This document shows positions 24,784 through 37,200 of a stretch of 64,000 nucleotides of DNA, in pieces; the first letter of the stretch is position 1, and every line of letters starts with the position of its first letter. Both the position numbers and the translations under genes were made by a program. The notes under the pieces were generated by a model. The model saw only the letters and a list, made by a program, of their open reading frames with translations, did no database searches and was not told the origin of the DNA. The stretch is from the NCBI GenBank assembly GCA_905250075.1, contig CAJNOP010000025.1, positions 255,669 to 319,668 of the forward strand. The letters are read 5' to 3'. The stretch comes from Rotaria sp. Silwood1. Lineage: Eukaryota > Rotifera > Eurotatoria > Philodinida > Philodinidae.

Positions 24784-25863
24784 ATGGGAATAATGACAAT
24801 TCTTCTCGTAGTACTGTCCGTTATTTTATCTACATCATGCTCTTATATTCCACCTAAAATTACTGTTCGTCGTTTATCATTCGATCCAATTATTTCATTC
24901 TGGCATAATCAATCTCAATTTCGATTCAATTATAACAGTGCCTTTATTCCACTTCCCGATGACAGTATTGCCCTTGTTGTTCGTGTACAAGATTTATTAC
25001 CAAATGCAACAACAAATTATGATGTTGGTCCATCAAAATTAGCTCTCGTGCGACAACTCGATGGCAAGCAGAATGAATTCGAATATGTTCATAGTGAGCA
25101 TATTATTATCGATTCGGAAGATCGACCTTATCAAGTAGCTGGTGTTGAAGATCCTCGAATTATTGTCGTCAATGGTAGTTATTATCTATTCTATACAGCA
25201 GTTTATTGGACTCCATCACATGAATGGAGTGCTCATGCTGCATTGGCCACTTGTGCATCAAATAAAGATCCGACAAAAAAAGATAATTGGATTTTACATC
25301 CACCTTTATTTCCTGAACTGTCATGGAGTAAAGCAGCAACATTACTCGTGCATAATGCAACACATCAATATCTCTTCTTTAATGAATCGAATATTGAATT
25401 AGCATTAGCAGCCACAAGTGATTTACTTCATTATACATACACGAAACGTTCATTTATTGAAAAACGTGTTGATTATTTCGATAGTGAATTAGTCGAACCT
25501 GGACCTGAACCACGTCGTTTACGTGATGGAAATTATCTTTTTCTATACAATTCAGCAAGACGTCTACCTTTACCAACAAATCATTTGAAACCAAACTGGG
25601 ATCGTGAATATAATTTAGGATGGGTGATCATGCATGGCAATGATCCAACAAAAATTCTTGCTCGAAGTGATCAACCAATACTATCACCTGAACTCGATTG
25701 GGAACGATGTGATTTGACATCAAATAGATGGGCTGAAAGAGGTCTTACACCGCAAGTTGTTTTTGTTGAAGGTTGGAAACAGACATCCATCGATCAGTTT
25801 ACATTGTGGTATCAAGGATGTGATGCAGTTACTGGAGTAGCACAAGTTACAGTCGAATTTTGA
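24784..25863 (+). CDS. Secreted glycoside hydrolase family 130 protein (mannoside phosphorylase-like)
   Basis: An intronless gene of 359 residues. A hydrophobic signal peptide (MTILLVVLSVILSTSCS, residues 4-20) is followed by a five-bladed-propeller type sequence. The GH130 hallmark GVEDPRI is at 120-126, with D123 as the likely catalytic acid. Other propeller motifs include YYLFYTAVYW near 133-142 and a terminal LWYQGCD. GH130 enzymes act on beta-mannosides, by phosphorolysis or hydrolysis, and are mostly bacterial. A single exon, a bacterial-type family and a eukaryotic signal peptide suggest horizontal transfer followed by domestication for secretion. Phosphorylases usually work inside cells, so a secreted form may be hydrolytic; this is inferred. 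Several N-x-S/T sites fit secretion. It shares a mannan theme with the GH113 relics at 59.7-62.6 kb. Confidence 0.82.
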   Translation: MGIMTILLVVLSVILSTSCSYIPPKITVRRLSFDPIISFWHNQSQFRFNYNSAFIPLPDDSIALVVRVQDLLPNATTNYDVGPSKLALVRQLDGKQNEFEYVHSEHIIIDSEDRPYQVAGVEDPRIIVVNGSYYLFYTAVYWTPSHEWSAHAALATCASNKDPTKKDNWILHPPLFPELSWSKAATLLVHNATHQYLFFNESNIELALAATSDLLHYTYTKRSFIEKRVDYFDSELVEPGPEPRRLRDGNYLFLYNSARRLPLPTNHLKPNWDREYNLGWVIMHGNDPTKILARSDQPILSPELDWERCDLTSNRWAERGLTPQVVFVEGWKQTSIDQFTLWYQGCDAVTGVAQVTVEF

Positions 25864-27239
25864 TCAACAATAATACTAATGAAATAATATTGACTTATTT
25901 TAAAAAATGTTCATAGTTCTATAATCTCGCTTTTATTTGATACAATTAAAAACATTGTTCTTTGCTTTTTTTGTCATCGCAACATAAATACATATTTGTC
26001 GTTATAACTTCTTGCTATTATGACTTAAAAATCGGCAGTGATGTGAAAACGATATGCAAGATCGAGATAAACAAGTGTAAAAATCTTGATCGACATAACG
26101 TCGGATATCGATAGAAGCATGATTTGCCTATTTGAATATAATTGATTACTGCCGTGTTTCCTAATTCGATCAATCATCGTCTTTGTCATGATGATACCTT
26201 GTGAAATCTCGAAGATAACGAATTCGTTTTAGAAGTCCAATTTTCTACTGATCTCTGCAATTGATTTAACGATGAGAAACTTTGAGGTGATCCGAATGAG
26301 TCAAGCCGAATATCAAATGTCGATGAGCAAAATGATTTTGAACCTGTTTGGATGTTGAGTCGAAATTCAATCTGATGAATCGACGCTGAGTCCCGCTTCT
26401 TCGATTTGTTCTATAATCAGTGCAGTCCTAACTATTGGAATGACATATTTCTCGATGATTCGACATATACTACATTATCACGATCTTAATCGATGCACTT
26501 GCGACTGAAGGATGGAAAACGTGAGATTCACAGAAATCGTTTAATTCTTTAATATTAAATCAATCTTACTTCCAATAAATGTATCGAAGTCAATCCGTTT
26601 CATGTGAGTACGAATATTAACAGTTTGAGTACTTGTTGGAATAAAGCTTAGTTGATAATATTTTAGTCTGTTTTATTTGTTAGCATCAATACTTTTGAAC
26701 AAGCAATGTGTGTAAGATTTATAGGTTTCAAAACATTCGTACAAGAGGTCCGCAAGATGGTTAAATATAGTTGTTTCAACCCGTCTTGTTCTACCTTTTG
26801 CTAGTTCTCTTAGTAGTGGCTTAAGAGGGTAATCCAAGTATTAATGCGTTTTTGCGTGACATTGTATTCAGATAGCAAATGTTAGGAGGATATAGTGTGT
26901 ATCACGTGCTGTCAACATGAGCATAACTGATCACAATCGTATTAATCTAGTTCTATGTTTTGCATCGACATAAATATGATGAGTATTCATCATATACTTA
27001 GTGCTATCTCTATTATTGAATATTATGATATTCTTGACTTTTAGCACTCAACTTAATCCGTGTTTATGGAACTCACTATAAAAATAGTCAGTGTACGTTT
27101 CTCTATGCGACAATTTTCTGCTCTCCACCATACAGATCTCCACATTATAGACACCCACGCTTACAGACATATATGGTTCTTTGACGTCCAGTACGGAGCT
27201 CGAAAAACCAAGCTTTCTATAAATTTTGTTTTCTACACT

Positions 27240-27365
27240 ATTACGTCTTTCTTACCTGTGAGTGTAGGTGAGTGTGCGTATGGATATAGCTACGGAGGAT
27301 GTTCCGCGCTGGTCTAGTAGACACACAAACTGGCGCATATATCCACATTCACACCCACACTCAAG
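27240..27365. repeat. Palindromic G/T-C/A element with telomere-like arms
   Basis: A left arm gagtgtaggtgagtgtg.. faces a right arm ..cacccacactc, separated by about 45 bp containing gatgttcc. The arms resemble the (TGTGGG) telomere-type sequence in inverted orientation. Confidence 0.5.
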
Positions 27366-27828
27366 CATTATTCATAACAAAGTATTAATAAAATCGTTTT
27401 GAAACATCAATATCAAGTTTAATATTGGGAAAAAATCTCTTCTCTTATGAATTGCGACACATAAATATACATATGTTGCAATGACCAGCCAGATTATGAC
27501 AGATTTCTGTACATTATTCAATTATTATCATCATTTGCTACAAATTTTTGTTAATATTGGCTTCATTCTCTGATGAAGATTGAAGTATTGTGTATATTTC
27601 ACTAAAATTATCAACAGTAAAATTCTTTTACATCGATGATTGTAATAGTTTTGATTATCTTGCAAAATTTGAAATAAAGTCAGAACTATATATCATGATA
27701 CGTCAGAATCCTCAAAGATTGAATGCACATTATCGAATATTTCGATTCGTGATTTGTAACTCATAAGAACAAGTTGAAAGCAGCAAAACATAACTTAAAT
27801 ACACAAATAGTGATTGAACTAGTTTTCG

Positions 27829-28131
27829 TTGGGCCCTATCAGCTATCTAAAGAATCCAACGACTACTGGCTTTTTTGTTCTTTCCTGTTTTGTTATAGCT
27901 TTCTTTGTGTGTTCTATTCTTTCTCTCATAATTCTAGGTGTGATGTTTTCAAGGGAGTTTGCTAGTCTAGAGAAGGTACAAGAAATTACTGAGGCACACG
28001 CAGATAAACTGTATGATCTTATCAGATCACCTACCAATCCAACACTTCTCGACTGTTGGTTTACTTGCATTTGGCAGATACTCAAAGAGCAATTGACATT
28101 TTCTCTGTGTTCACTCTGGCTCATTGCATAG
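27829..28131 (+). CDS. Possible small membrane protein
   Basis: A 100-residue frame with one strong membrane segment (about residues 13-38), then a polar helix (EKVQEITEAHADKLYDL). Local GC is a little higher than around it. No family is recognised, no start context stands out, and the frame may be a relic or chance. Confidence 0.2.
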   Translation: MGPISYLKNPTTTGFFVLSCFVIAFFVCSILSLIILGVMFSREFASLEKVQEITEAHADKLYDLIRSPTNPTLLDCWFTCIWQILKEQLTFSLCSLWLIA

Positions 28132-28784
28132 TTTAATTGTCGTCAAGTTCTTATTTTAATAATCTCATCATTATGATGTTAGTTTTATAAATTTTTATTG
28201 TTTTCTTACATCATGTGTAATTATGATTATTTTCAAAGCGACTATTGCTATAGTTGATTTGTCGAGCGTTTCGATGGTGATAGCATTCGTCGCCAAGCCT
28301 TTGCCTTCTCGCTCTCTTTCGTCAACTATTTTGATTGCATACATTCTGACGGGATATACCCATCATCTGGAAATGGAACACTCGGGGAATTCAAATTTGG
28401 AAGCTTCTATCAGCAGCTTTGTGTGTAACAATCTTGGAGCCTTCTCGTTGTAGAATTTCTTGAGTTTCTTATTTCTGTATGGAGGATATTGGTCAATAGA
28501 TTAAACGATATATATGAATTTCCTATCAAATCAGTTTCTGTTGAGAAATGAGAATAGTTTGTCTATTTATATGAAAATGCATTATTTTAGTATGCTTCTC
28601 TTGACTTTTACCAGTAATCGAAAGAGTTTTATTCTCAAGTTGTTCTTATAACACGTCACTCTCATAAGCGAAAGAAAAGGACAGAAGAATGGTTATGTTT
28701 CTTCTCAATATTCTTTCATTATAAGGAACAACTTATTCCACAATATAAAGAAGAACGTTTTTGCATGTTTGTAACGACTAACGT

Positions 28785-28855
28785 GTGGGAGTTGGTGTAG
28801 ATGTTCCAACTACGCACACCACACACGCCGACGACTACCCCACGCTTAATATGTG
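28785..28855. repeat. Second G/T-C/A palindromic element
   Basis: gtgtgggagttggtg, then gatgttcc, then a C/A-rich arm (cacaccacacacg..ccccac). It resembles the element at 27240-27365 in layout and core. Confidence 0.4.
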
Positions 28856-30141
28856 AGAAACGAATATTGCTTATGAAAATCAAAACGGCAAAATCTCTTT
28901 CAGAGTGTTATTTCTTCAGTAATATAGAATCGTATTGTCTTTATTATCAAAACTCTTAAAACGATGGATAGAAGTCAATGATTCATATATCACTACGCCG
29001 CCAAGTTGACGATATTTATATATTGACAATCATAGACATATCGATGATGGGAACAAGGTACAGAGAAATGTAATACTTTTTCATGTATATATGCATATTA
29101 GCCAAACAAGAGGTAGGTGTACAAAGCTTATGTTTAATTCTTTTCTTTGAAAAAATTCTTGCTACGGTGAGCTAGTAGACAAGACTATTGTCAAGGTTAC
29201 TGTATAAAACTATAATCTTATCTAACAATGACATTCAACAATTGAATCTCTTTTAATCTTTTCTTTTCTTTCATACATTCAATCTTTTGCATAACATAAA
29301 CGACCAAAAAAAGATGGTGCCCATTCAGATGTTTGTGTCAGTCGGATGATTGATGAAGACTCATTTAATTGTTATCATAAAATGCCATTTTTTATTCAAT
29401 GGAAAAGAAAAAAGAAACAATTTACAAATGAATAGGAAGCAAAACGAACACGAAAAGAAAGAAAAAGATATTGACATTACAATCATCTTGTTTAGAATCA
29501 GTAAATGTCCTGGTTTCGTATTTATTTGATAAGAATTATCAATTTATTTCAAATGAGATAATCGTTTTTTATTTTTATGTGTATTTGCTAGTGATATCAT
29601 TTTATCAAAGAATTTTTTTCTGTATGCTATTGAACAAAGATTTTTGTTTTTAACAATCAAGCACATATTTGGATACTAAGACTCCATAAGTCTGCATATC
29701 ATTTACAATAATACATATCATGTTTTAAAAAAATAACAAATATTCGAGATCTTTTCCAAACATCAACTAATCTATAGAATAAGAAAAACAAGAAGAGAAG
29801 AAAAGGAGATGCTCTTTTTTTCTTTTAGTCTTCATCAAATGAATATTTTCTTGTTCTTATCAAAAATTGATCATTATTACAATTATTGTAATATCATTTG
29901 ATGTACGGTTTTTTTTCTATTTCTTTTTCTTCCTTTCTCTTTTTTAGACATGAGAGTATTTTGTATAGAATCGATCGAAAATATGCGATTAAACTTATGT
30001 CCTATATTTGAAATTATTTGATCTATATGTAGCTCGATAGCAGCAACAAGCGCTTCATTTTTCTTTTCATCTCTTTCGTCCTCATACTCTAACGATAGTA
30101 GAACGAGGAAAGAAGCAGAAAGAAAAAAAGAAAAGAGGAGA

Positions 30142-30147
<6 letters not shown>

Positions 30148-30176
<29 letters not shown>
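30148..30176. repeat. (AT)n microsatellite
   Basis: About 14 AT units, roughly 150 bp before the dynein light chain ATG. Confidence 0.9.
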
Positions 30177-30178
<2 letters not shown>

Positions 30179-30322
30179 CGTTTTTTTTCGATTTGTACAC
30201 ATCCACCGGTCCGACCATCAACAACGGAGACAACAGAAACAAATTATCAATATCAATCGTGTCATCGTCAGCATAATCAATCATCATATAATAACGATAC
30301 TAATACAATAAATGATAATAAT

Positions 30323-30964
30323 ATGGCTCTAAGACGTAATTTCGACGGTTATTCATGTGCGTATCCACCTGCAACATCATTTCCATCAAGTTCACCATCA
30401 TCACCAAGAAGATGTCCAAATAATTATTATAATTCACCAAATGATCGAAATAAATGTCAAACAACAGCTTATTCATCATCATCATCGTATCGTACATATG
30501 GAAATGATACGGAAACATTTCGTCCAAATTATTCACGTTATAATCTAAGTAGTAATAATCGTGCATGTTCATATGATGATTTACTTCATGAACAAAATCG
30601 ATATCAATCATCAATTTATAATACATGTAATGCTAATCAATATAGACAACAAAACATAGCAAGACGTAGTCCCTATTATGATTATGATGATAATGATGAT
30701 TTAACAGTTAAATCAACAGATTTACCCGCACGATATGAACAAGAAATGATTGATTTAGTTCAAGCAGGTTTTCGAAAATATGAAATAACTAATCAACGTG
30801 AATTAGCTGGTTTTCTTAAACGTGCTGCAGATCAAAAATTTTCACCATGTTGGCATTGTATTGTTGGTAGACAATTTAGTTCATATGTAACACATGAAAT
30901 GAATGGTTTTATCTATTTTACAAAAGGTCCAATATCAATTTTACTCTTTAAAAGCGGTGCTTAA
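30323..30964 (+). CDS. LC8-type dynein light chain with a long low-complexity N-terminus
   Basis: A single-exon gene of 213 residues. The last 78 or so residues are a clear LC8/DYNLL fold: a helix (EMIDLVQAGFRKYEI), then SPCWHCIVGRQFSSYVTHE, FIYF and ILLFKSG at the end, all hallmarks of the dimeric hub protein that binds short linear motifs in dynein intermediate chain and many partners. Canonical LC8 is about 89 residues; here about 130 residues rich in Ser, Asn, Tyr and Pro precede it. The frame stays open upstream of the chosen ATG with similar Asn/Gln-rich composition but no further ATG, so the 5' end is uncertain. The CWHCIVG core keeps the partner-binding groove residues. The role of the extension is unknown. 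Confidence 0.85.
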   Translation: MALRRNFDGYSCAYPPATSFPSSSPSSPRRCPNNYYNSPNDRNKCQTTAYSSSSSYRTYGNDTETFRPNYSRYNLSSNNRACSYDDLLHEQNRYQSSIYNTCNANQYRQQNIARRSPYYDYDDNDDLTVKSTDLPARYEQEMIDLVQAGFRKYEITNQRELAGFLKRAADQKFSPCWHCIVGRQFSSYVTHEMNGFIYFTKGPISILLFKSGA

Positions 30965-32033
30965 CTAGTTTTTTTTTCTTGACTATTGCTTCTTTTCATA
31001 TTGTACATATCGCATATTAGTTTTTATTTAAATATTTATTTTTATTTTTATTCCATTCAACCACAACCCAAACAAAAAAAACCACAGCATTATATTGCAT
31101 CCTAACCAAGATTATTATGTGTCTTGTCCATTATGTATTTTTAACAAACATGAAATAAAAAAGACATCATTTTACCTTTTATTGGTGTTTTTCTGTAATC
31201 GAATGCAAAAGAAAACAGAATATGACCTTGTATTCTAATACACAAAAAACAAAAAAAACCAAAACCACAAATTTAGTTATATACTCAGTTGATTGCTCTT
31301 CTTTCTAAATCAATACAATTTGTTTCGAGGGCTTTAGTGTCATTCTATGCGTAAAAAGAAAAGCTTTCGTATTATTTATTTAATAGTAGCAGTTTCACTT
31401 ATAAATATAAGAAGAAAAAAAAACAATCATTGTGATTGGAATGTATCAAAACACTATATACATTGATATAAATCTTGTCAACAGAAAAATATAATTGATT
31501 GAGTTCTAAATATTGAATAATTATCTTAAAAGAAAAAGAAATAGAAATAACACTCATTATCATTCTCATTTACTACGGAATAGTTTATGTGTGATGGATT
31601 AGTGTTGCAACTATTCGTCCTTGTTTTCTCTTCTTTTTCAATTGACCTTAATTATCTTATGCATTACACAGTTATATATTTCAAGTACAGTTATGACATA
31701 GTCTCAACTTTTCAAGTAAAACATCTATAATATGTTAACATGTCATAAAACTTATGCTATTAATATATACTGTTTTTATTACTTGATAGGAAATAAATAT
31801 TAGAAGTTATGAAGTTTTCAATATGTTATTGCTTTTTCAAAACAATCGTGAAAATCAATAAGAACTATATAACCATTACAGGTTGTTAGCTGACCGGTTG
31901 ATGAGAAAACCTCCTGAGATATCCTCTTCCGATTTATAATTATTTTTTGACTAAAGAGACTATATAGTGTTTTAATATAGCGATCGACATTTTTTTCACT
32001 TGAGGCGCCAGGTTTTCAGACAACTGGTACTGT
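30965..32033. other. 3' flank of the dynein light chain gene, no gene seen
   Basis: AT-rich with A-rich stretches. aataaa-like sites at 31155-31160 and further on are possible polyadenylation signals. Nothing else is recognisable. Confidence 0.5.
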
Positions 32034-32282
32034 CGAATTTTGATCTGAAACTTTGTGTATAGAGATAACTCAGCTAGATTAACTTCTATAAAACAATTCA
32101 CCAGTTTTCAATAAAGTCTCTTCGAGAAATCGACCTTTTTCATGGATAGTGTAAGCAACATGTATTTTTTGAAAGCTTCATATCCTGAAGAAGCTGTTAC
32201 CAATACTTTTAATTTTTTTTTATGGAAGCTAGTCTAATTGACTTTTGTATATGCACAAAGTTTCAGATCAAAATTCGAAAAT
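32034..32282. mobile_element. Small foldback element (about 250 bp)
   Basis: The string tcgaattttgatctgaaac at 32034 recurs in reverse complement at about 32257-32280. The match continues inward with mismatches for at least 60 bp. Related half-copies lie near 40895-40925. No coding capacity. A terminal target duplication could not be fixed. Confidence 0.55.
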
Positions 32283-32856
32283 GAGCACTTTCTGTAAACC
32301 TGAGATTTCTAGAAAAATATCAAATCTCGATAGAAACTCAAATCCATTTTAGGGCTTTGTATTAGACTACAATGTAGTATCTATAGGCAAAATAATCATG
32401 GGAATCGGAAGAAAGTATCTGAAGAGGTTCCATCGTAAGTCACCGTCGCCATCGATGACTGCAAAATTTGAAAGATATCTTAGCAACATAACCATCGCTC
32501 TCAGGCATACTTGCTGATAAGTTCAGCTGCTATCTTCGCGAAATACATAATAGGTTTTTGAAAATTTTTGATATTCATAATCAGTTTTCGGTGATATTCT
32601 CGTTTAGTTTCATAGCATTACGTACTCTACCATCATGGTCTTCCTTTTTTCATTTCAAAATTCCACGGAACTAGGAAAAATAACTATTGAAAATTTTCTG
32701 GCTCATCTTCGAAAGTAAAAAAAATTGAACATTTCCTGCTACCACTACTGATTAATACATTCGCATGTATCTCTATTTACTAGTATTTTCTTTAAGTATG
32801 CTACTTGATGTATGATACTAATCATATAAAGAAATTTTCTGTACTGTTGAGTCGTA

Positions 32857-33932
32857 CAGTGCGCGGCCAAAAAAGCATGTACATTTTTGTTTTTACTCAT
32901 GAACGAATAATAAGGGTACTCTGAAAATTTTCTCTCATATCAGACTTTGTAGAACTTTTTTCGCTGATCATTTTGGTAAAAAAATTTTTTGATTTTCATT
33001 GAGTAATGATGATGTTATAGTCAAAATACTAAACATTGTCAAATAAAGTAGGGAAAAAAAGTTTAGCATACTTTTAGTATTTGATTAATTTTTACGTCAT
33101 TTCACAACATCTGGAAGATGTTCTATATACCATTCGACGCAGAATTTAATGGGCTACATTTTGGTAACAAGCACTTATACTTCTATTGTAGTTAATTATT
33201 AGCCAATAATTAGTTAATTATTAGTTAATAATAATCAGTAAATAATCAATAAATTTTTGAGTTGTTGGGTTCTTACTAGATGCCGTTTGAAAGAAGAAGT
33301 GATGCTCTTCAAAATGCGCCAGTTTTCACGTATTTCATGTGCCGTTTCATGGTTGAATTTATTAAAAATAATGAGCACTATATCTAATTACAACTGAACA
33401 TACTCTGAAAATCACACTAAAACCTCACTAAATTCGTTGCCTCCCAAATAGTAATTATAGAGTTTTGTTCAGTTTTTAATGCTCTTTCATATGAAAGAGT
33501 CAGAATTTAAAAACAACTCAAAAATTTATTGATTATTTCCTGATTATTATTAACTAATAATTAATTAATAATTAACTAATAATTGGTTAATAATTAACTA
33601 TAATAGAAGTATAAGTGCTTGTTACCAAAATGTAGCCCATTAAATTCTGCGTCGAATGGTATATAGAACATCTGCCAGATGTTGTGAAACGACGTAAAAA
33701 TTAATCAAATACTAAAAGTCTGCTAAACTTTTTTTCCCTACTTTATTTGACAGTGTTTAGTATTTTGACTATAACATCATCATTACTCAATGAAAATCAA
33801 AAAACTTTTTTACCAAAATGATCAACGAAAAAAGCTCTACAAAGCCTGATATGAGAGAAAATTTTCATAGTACCCTTATTATTCGTTCATGAGTAAAAAC
33901 AAAAATGTACATGCTTTTTTGACCGCGCACTG
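32857..33932. mobile_element. Non-autonomous Tc1/mariner-type foldback element with long arms
   Basis: 1076 bp bounded by TA on both sides (32855-32856 and 33933-33934). The ends are CAGTGCGCGG and its complement. The arms (about 32857-33260 and 33525-33932) are inverted copies over roughly 400 bp with few mismatches. They enclose a spacer of about 260 bp with no long reading frame. TA flanks and a CAGT-type start fit the Tc1/mariner superfamily. It cannot encode its own transposase. Confidence 0.85.
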
Positions 33933-34259
33933 TATTGTTTTTGAATATAAATCACGGATCTCAACTCCTTTTGAGTTTGTACTTACCTTAATGATAGAGA
34001 AAAGAGAATATGATAACTATGATTATCGTTTATTTTCATTATTAATTATGCTACGCATATGATTATTCTTATTTTATTTTCCAATAATCAAAAACAATGC
34101 GACATAACAAATAACAAACAAACAAACAAACGGAAGACTAATACATTTATTGTTAACTTTGACGATAGAGGAAAATATTTAGATGATGTTTAATCAGCTG
34201 GATTTCTTGAACTATGTTCTTGAATATCAGTATTTTCATCAGATTGTCTGTCTTCTTGT

Positions 34260-37200
34260 TTAACTAGTAGATGATGATGATTTATTGTCATTCTTCTCTA
34301 CATTACGATTTCGTTTCAATTGTTGTGGATTATCTTCATTTGTTCGTGTTGAACGTTGTGGAATAGGTGATGTTGATGTAGTTTCCATTGTACCAACTTT
34401 TGTTCCACTACGTCGTGAAGTATTTGAATCATTTTCTCGTTCACGTAAACGTGATGATGTAGTACTATCACTTTGATTTACACGTGCTGATGATAGATTT
34501 GATTGTTCAATACGATTATCTTGACGAAAATTTTCATTTAACGATGAATTTCTATTACGATTTGATAATCGTTCATTCTCATTAAATGGATTTTGTGAAC
34601 TAATCAATAAAAATTTACAATATCATCATCGTTTTCGAAATTATTAACATACCGTCGTTCATTACTAGCATAATTAGCACCACCAAATCGACTAGATTGA
34701 TATCTATTGTCGCGAATATAACTATTACCACGAGTATCTTGTGTTAAATTACTTGCTTTTTGATTGAAACCTCCTCGAAAACCAATATCACGCTTGAAAA
34801 GTAATAGAAAAAAAAAAGATGAATTCCGTTTTGTTTCTTCTTTGAATACAAAATAACTTACAAAATTGCTACCAGATCGTTGAAAACTACCACTAGGAGC
34901 TTGTTGCACACCTAATCGACCAGTAGCAATTGCTTGACGACGACTAAAATCAAAATGATTTATGTTTGTCTAAGAACGAGAATAAAACATACGAAATTGG
35001 TTCATTAAGAAATTCTGGTAAATCTGTCGATGATAAACGATTATTTTGTGTAACAAATTTTGATAAATCTTCAAAACGTGTTTTAAGATCTTCATCTTTG
35101 GAATTTTCTACAGCTTTTTTAATGTGTTGTAACTAAAAAGAGAAATCTATTATCATTTTTCTTTTAAATATTTTTATTTTACGAACCACAAGTGGAAATA
35201 CTCGACGATGATCATTATCAATTGGTGGTTGATCAGCAAGTAAATGAACAACATTTATGGCTTCTTCGGCTCGTCCCATTTTTGCATAACATATAGCCTA
35301 AACATTCAGATTCGTGAATAATGAGTACGAAACATCAGCATCGCAAAGTCAAATAAGCAGAAAAAAAATGAAAGTAATCAACATTTTTTCCATCGGTAGA
35401 AAATTACAGTAAGGGAATGAGACGAGGAAATGGTGAAAGATGAATTTCGACAAGGTGGTTAGACACACGGGAAAACTTCGTCAGATGTTTCTGTCCGATT
35501 GCGATGATTTTTAACGTATAAATATTAAATAGTGTTCTAATAAAAATCCTGAAAGGATTTAACTTCATATAAAGATTTGACTTAGCTATCGAAGTTTTTT
35601 CTAGTAGCTCCAAGTTTTTCGAAAACTTGAAATCTCTAAACAATAATTCGATTACTAAAACTCAATATGAATAAAATTCTTTTAGGATTGTTATTAAAAT
35701 ATTACACAGTATCTATAAGTAAAAAACCATTAAAACCGGCTCCTTATTGCTAGAGTCAATCAAAAAATCAAAATCCTATGAGTTTGGATTTTTTTTCAGT
35801 TTTCTTTCAATCTCTTAGTAAACTAAACGGTTCATTGGAGCATTCTCCGTTTGATTATTCACGGCATGCATCTTTCTATATTTGTGGCGCGACAGTATGT
35901 TGATTTAGTTCATAATCAATGAGATCAGTTTCAAGTATAGAAATTCTGTGATTCGATTTGGGCACACGTCTAAAGAAGATTAACACCCACACCCATATAT
36001 ATTCATTCATCTTTCAATAGACATCATATTTATCTTCATCTTGCTTTAGTGTGTTCAATTTTCCTTGTGCTGATTGTTCTGGCTCGCAAAATAAAAATTC
36101 TATTTAAAAAAAAAAAACAACATTTTTCATACTCGAATATTTTGTATTGTAGTCAAATTTTGTGCTCGAACAGCACCAATAATTTCCATAGCAAATGAAG
36201 GTTCATCCTAAATAGTATTTACTTACAATAAAAATTCATTAAAATGTTTATATTACATGTTGAATTGCTAATAGACCCATCATAGCAGCTGTGCGTGGAT
36301 TTATATCTGCATCACGTTCGATGACTTTAGTCATCAATTCTTTAGCTTTTGCTAATGATTGTTTTGTATTCTACATAATTGAAATTAAATTTTTTTTTTT
36401 TGTTTATCATAAAAACTTTTTACTTGTCGGTATAATGCTTCAATAGTTAATGTAACAGCATCTGTTGGATATGTTCGACCACTTGTAGTAGTAAAACCAC
36501 GTTGCATTCCATATTCAAATACTTTAATAGCATCATCATAACGTTTATCTTCAACTAATTTATTTAAAAGTATAAGAGCTGATCCAGAGTCATTAAATAT
36601 GTTTTTTAAACTCTAATAAATATTGACATATTAGAAAAAAAAAAAAATCATATGTCCATACAATACAAAAAAAAACATACTTCATCCATAAAAAGTTGCA
36701 TAGCTAAGTCTGGTTTATTTCGAATATATAATAAACGCATAATAGGTGAACCAAAATGATAATCAGTCAGTTTAAGTTTATTAGTATTATATCTTAATAA
36801 GAATGAATTTTAGAATTATTTTTTTTTCTTCTTATTATTTTTCTCATACTTTTTTAATGCTTGAATAACAGCATTAACTTCTTCATCACTATCAGCTGAC
36901 ATAATCATATTTCGTAAATCTTCTGTGAATATTTGTGCATCAGGTTTATTAACAGAATCAAGAAAACGTTTTTTGAAACTATCTTATATTTTTAAAAAAA
37001 ATTCTATTAAATAAAATCAGAAAAGAATAGATCTTTACCAATGGATGGAGCATGACGTGAAACATATTGTTCACGAGCTATTTTGAAATTATCAAGACCA
37101 ATAGATGAATTTGAAAATATTGTACGAACATGAACAGGTAATACTGTCCGTAGAGTTACATTTGATGAGCCTAAAATAGAACAAAACAAAAAGAAAAAAC

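Larger units (their letters stand above)
25864..30322. other. Long intergenic region
   Basis: 4.5 kb with no confident gene. It contains a weak membrane-protein frame at 27829-28131, two small G/T-to-C/A palindromic elements (27240-27365 and 28785-28855) and a TA microsatellite just before the dynein light chain gene. Confidence 0.5.

Noticed and set aside
30357..30548. His/Ile-rich frames overlapping the dynein light chain gene on both strands
   Set aside because: Shadow frames of the low-complexity Ser/Asn/Tyr codons; the reading with the LC8 domain is the real one.
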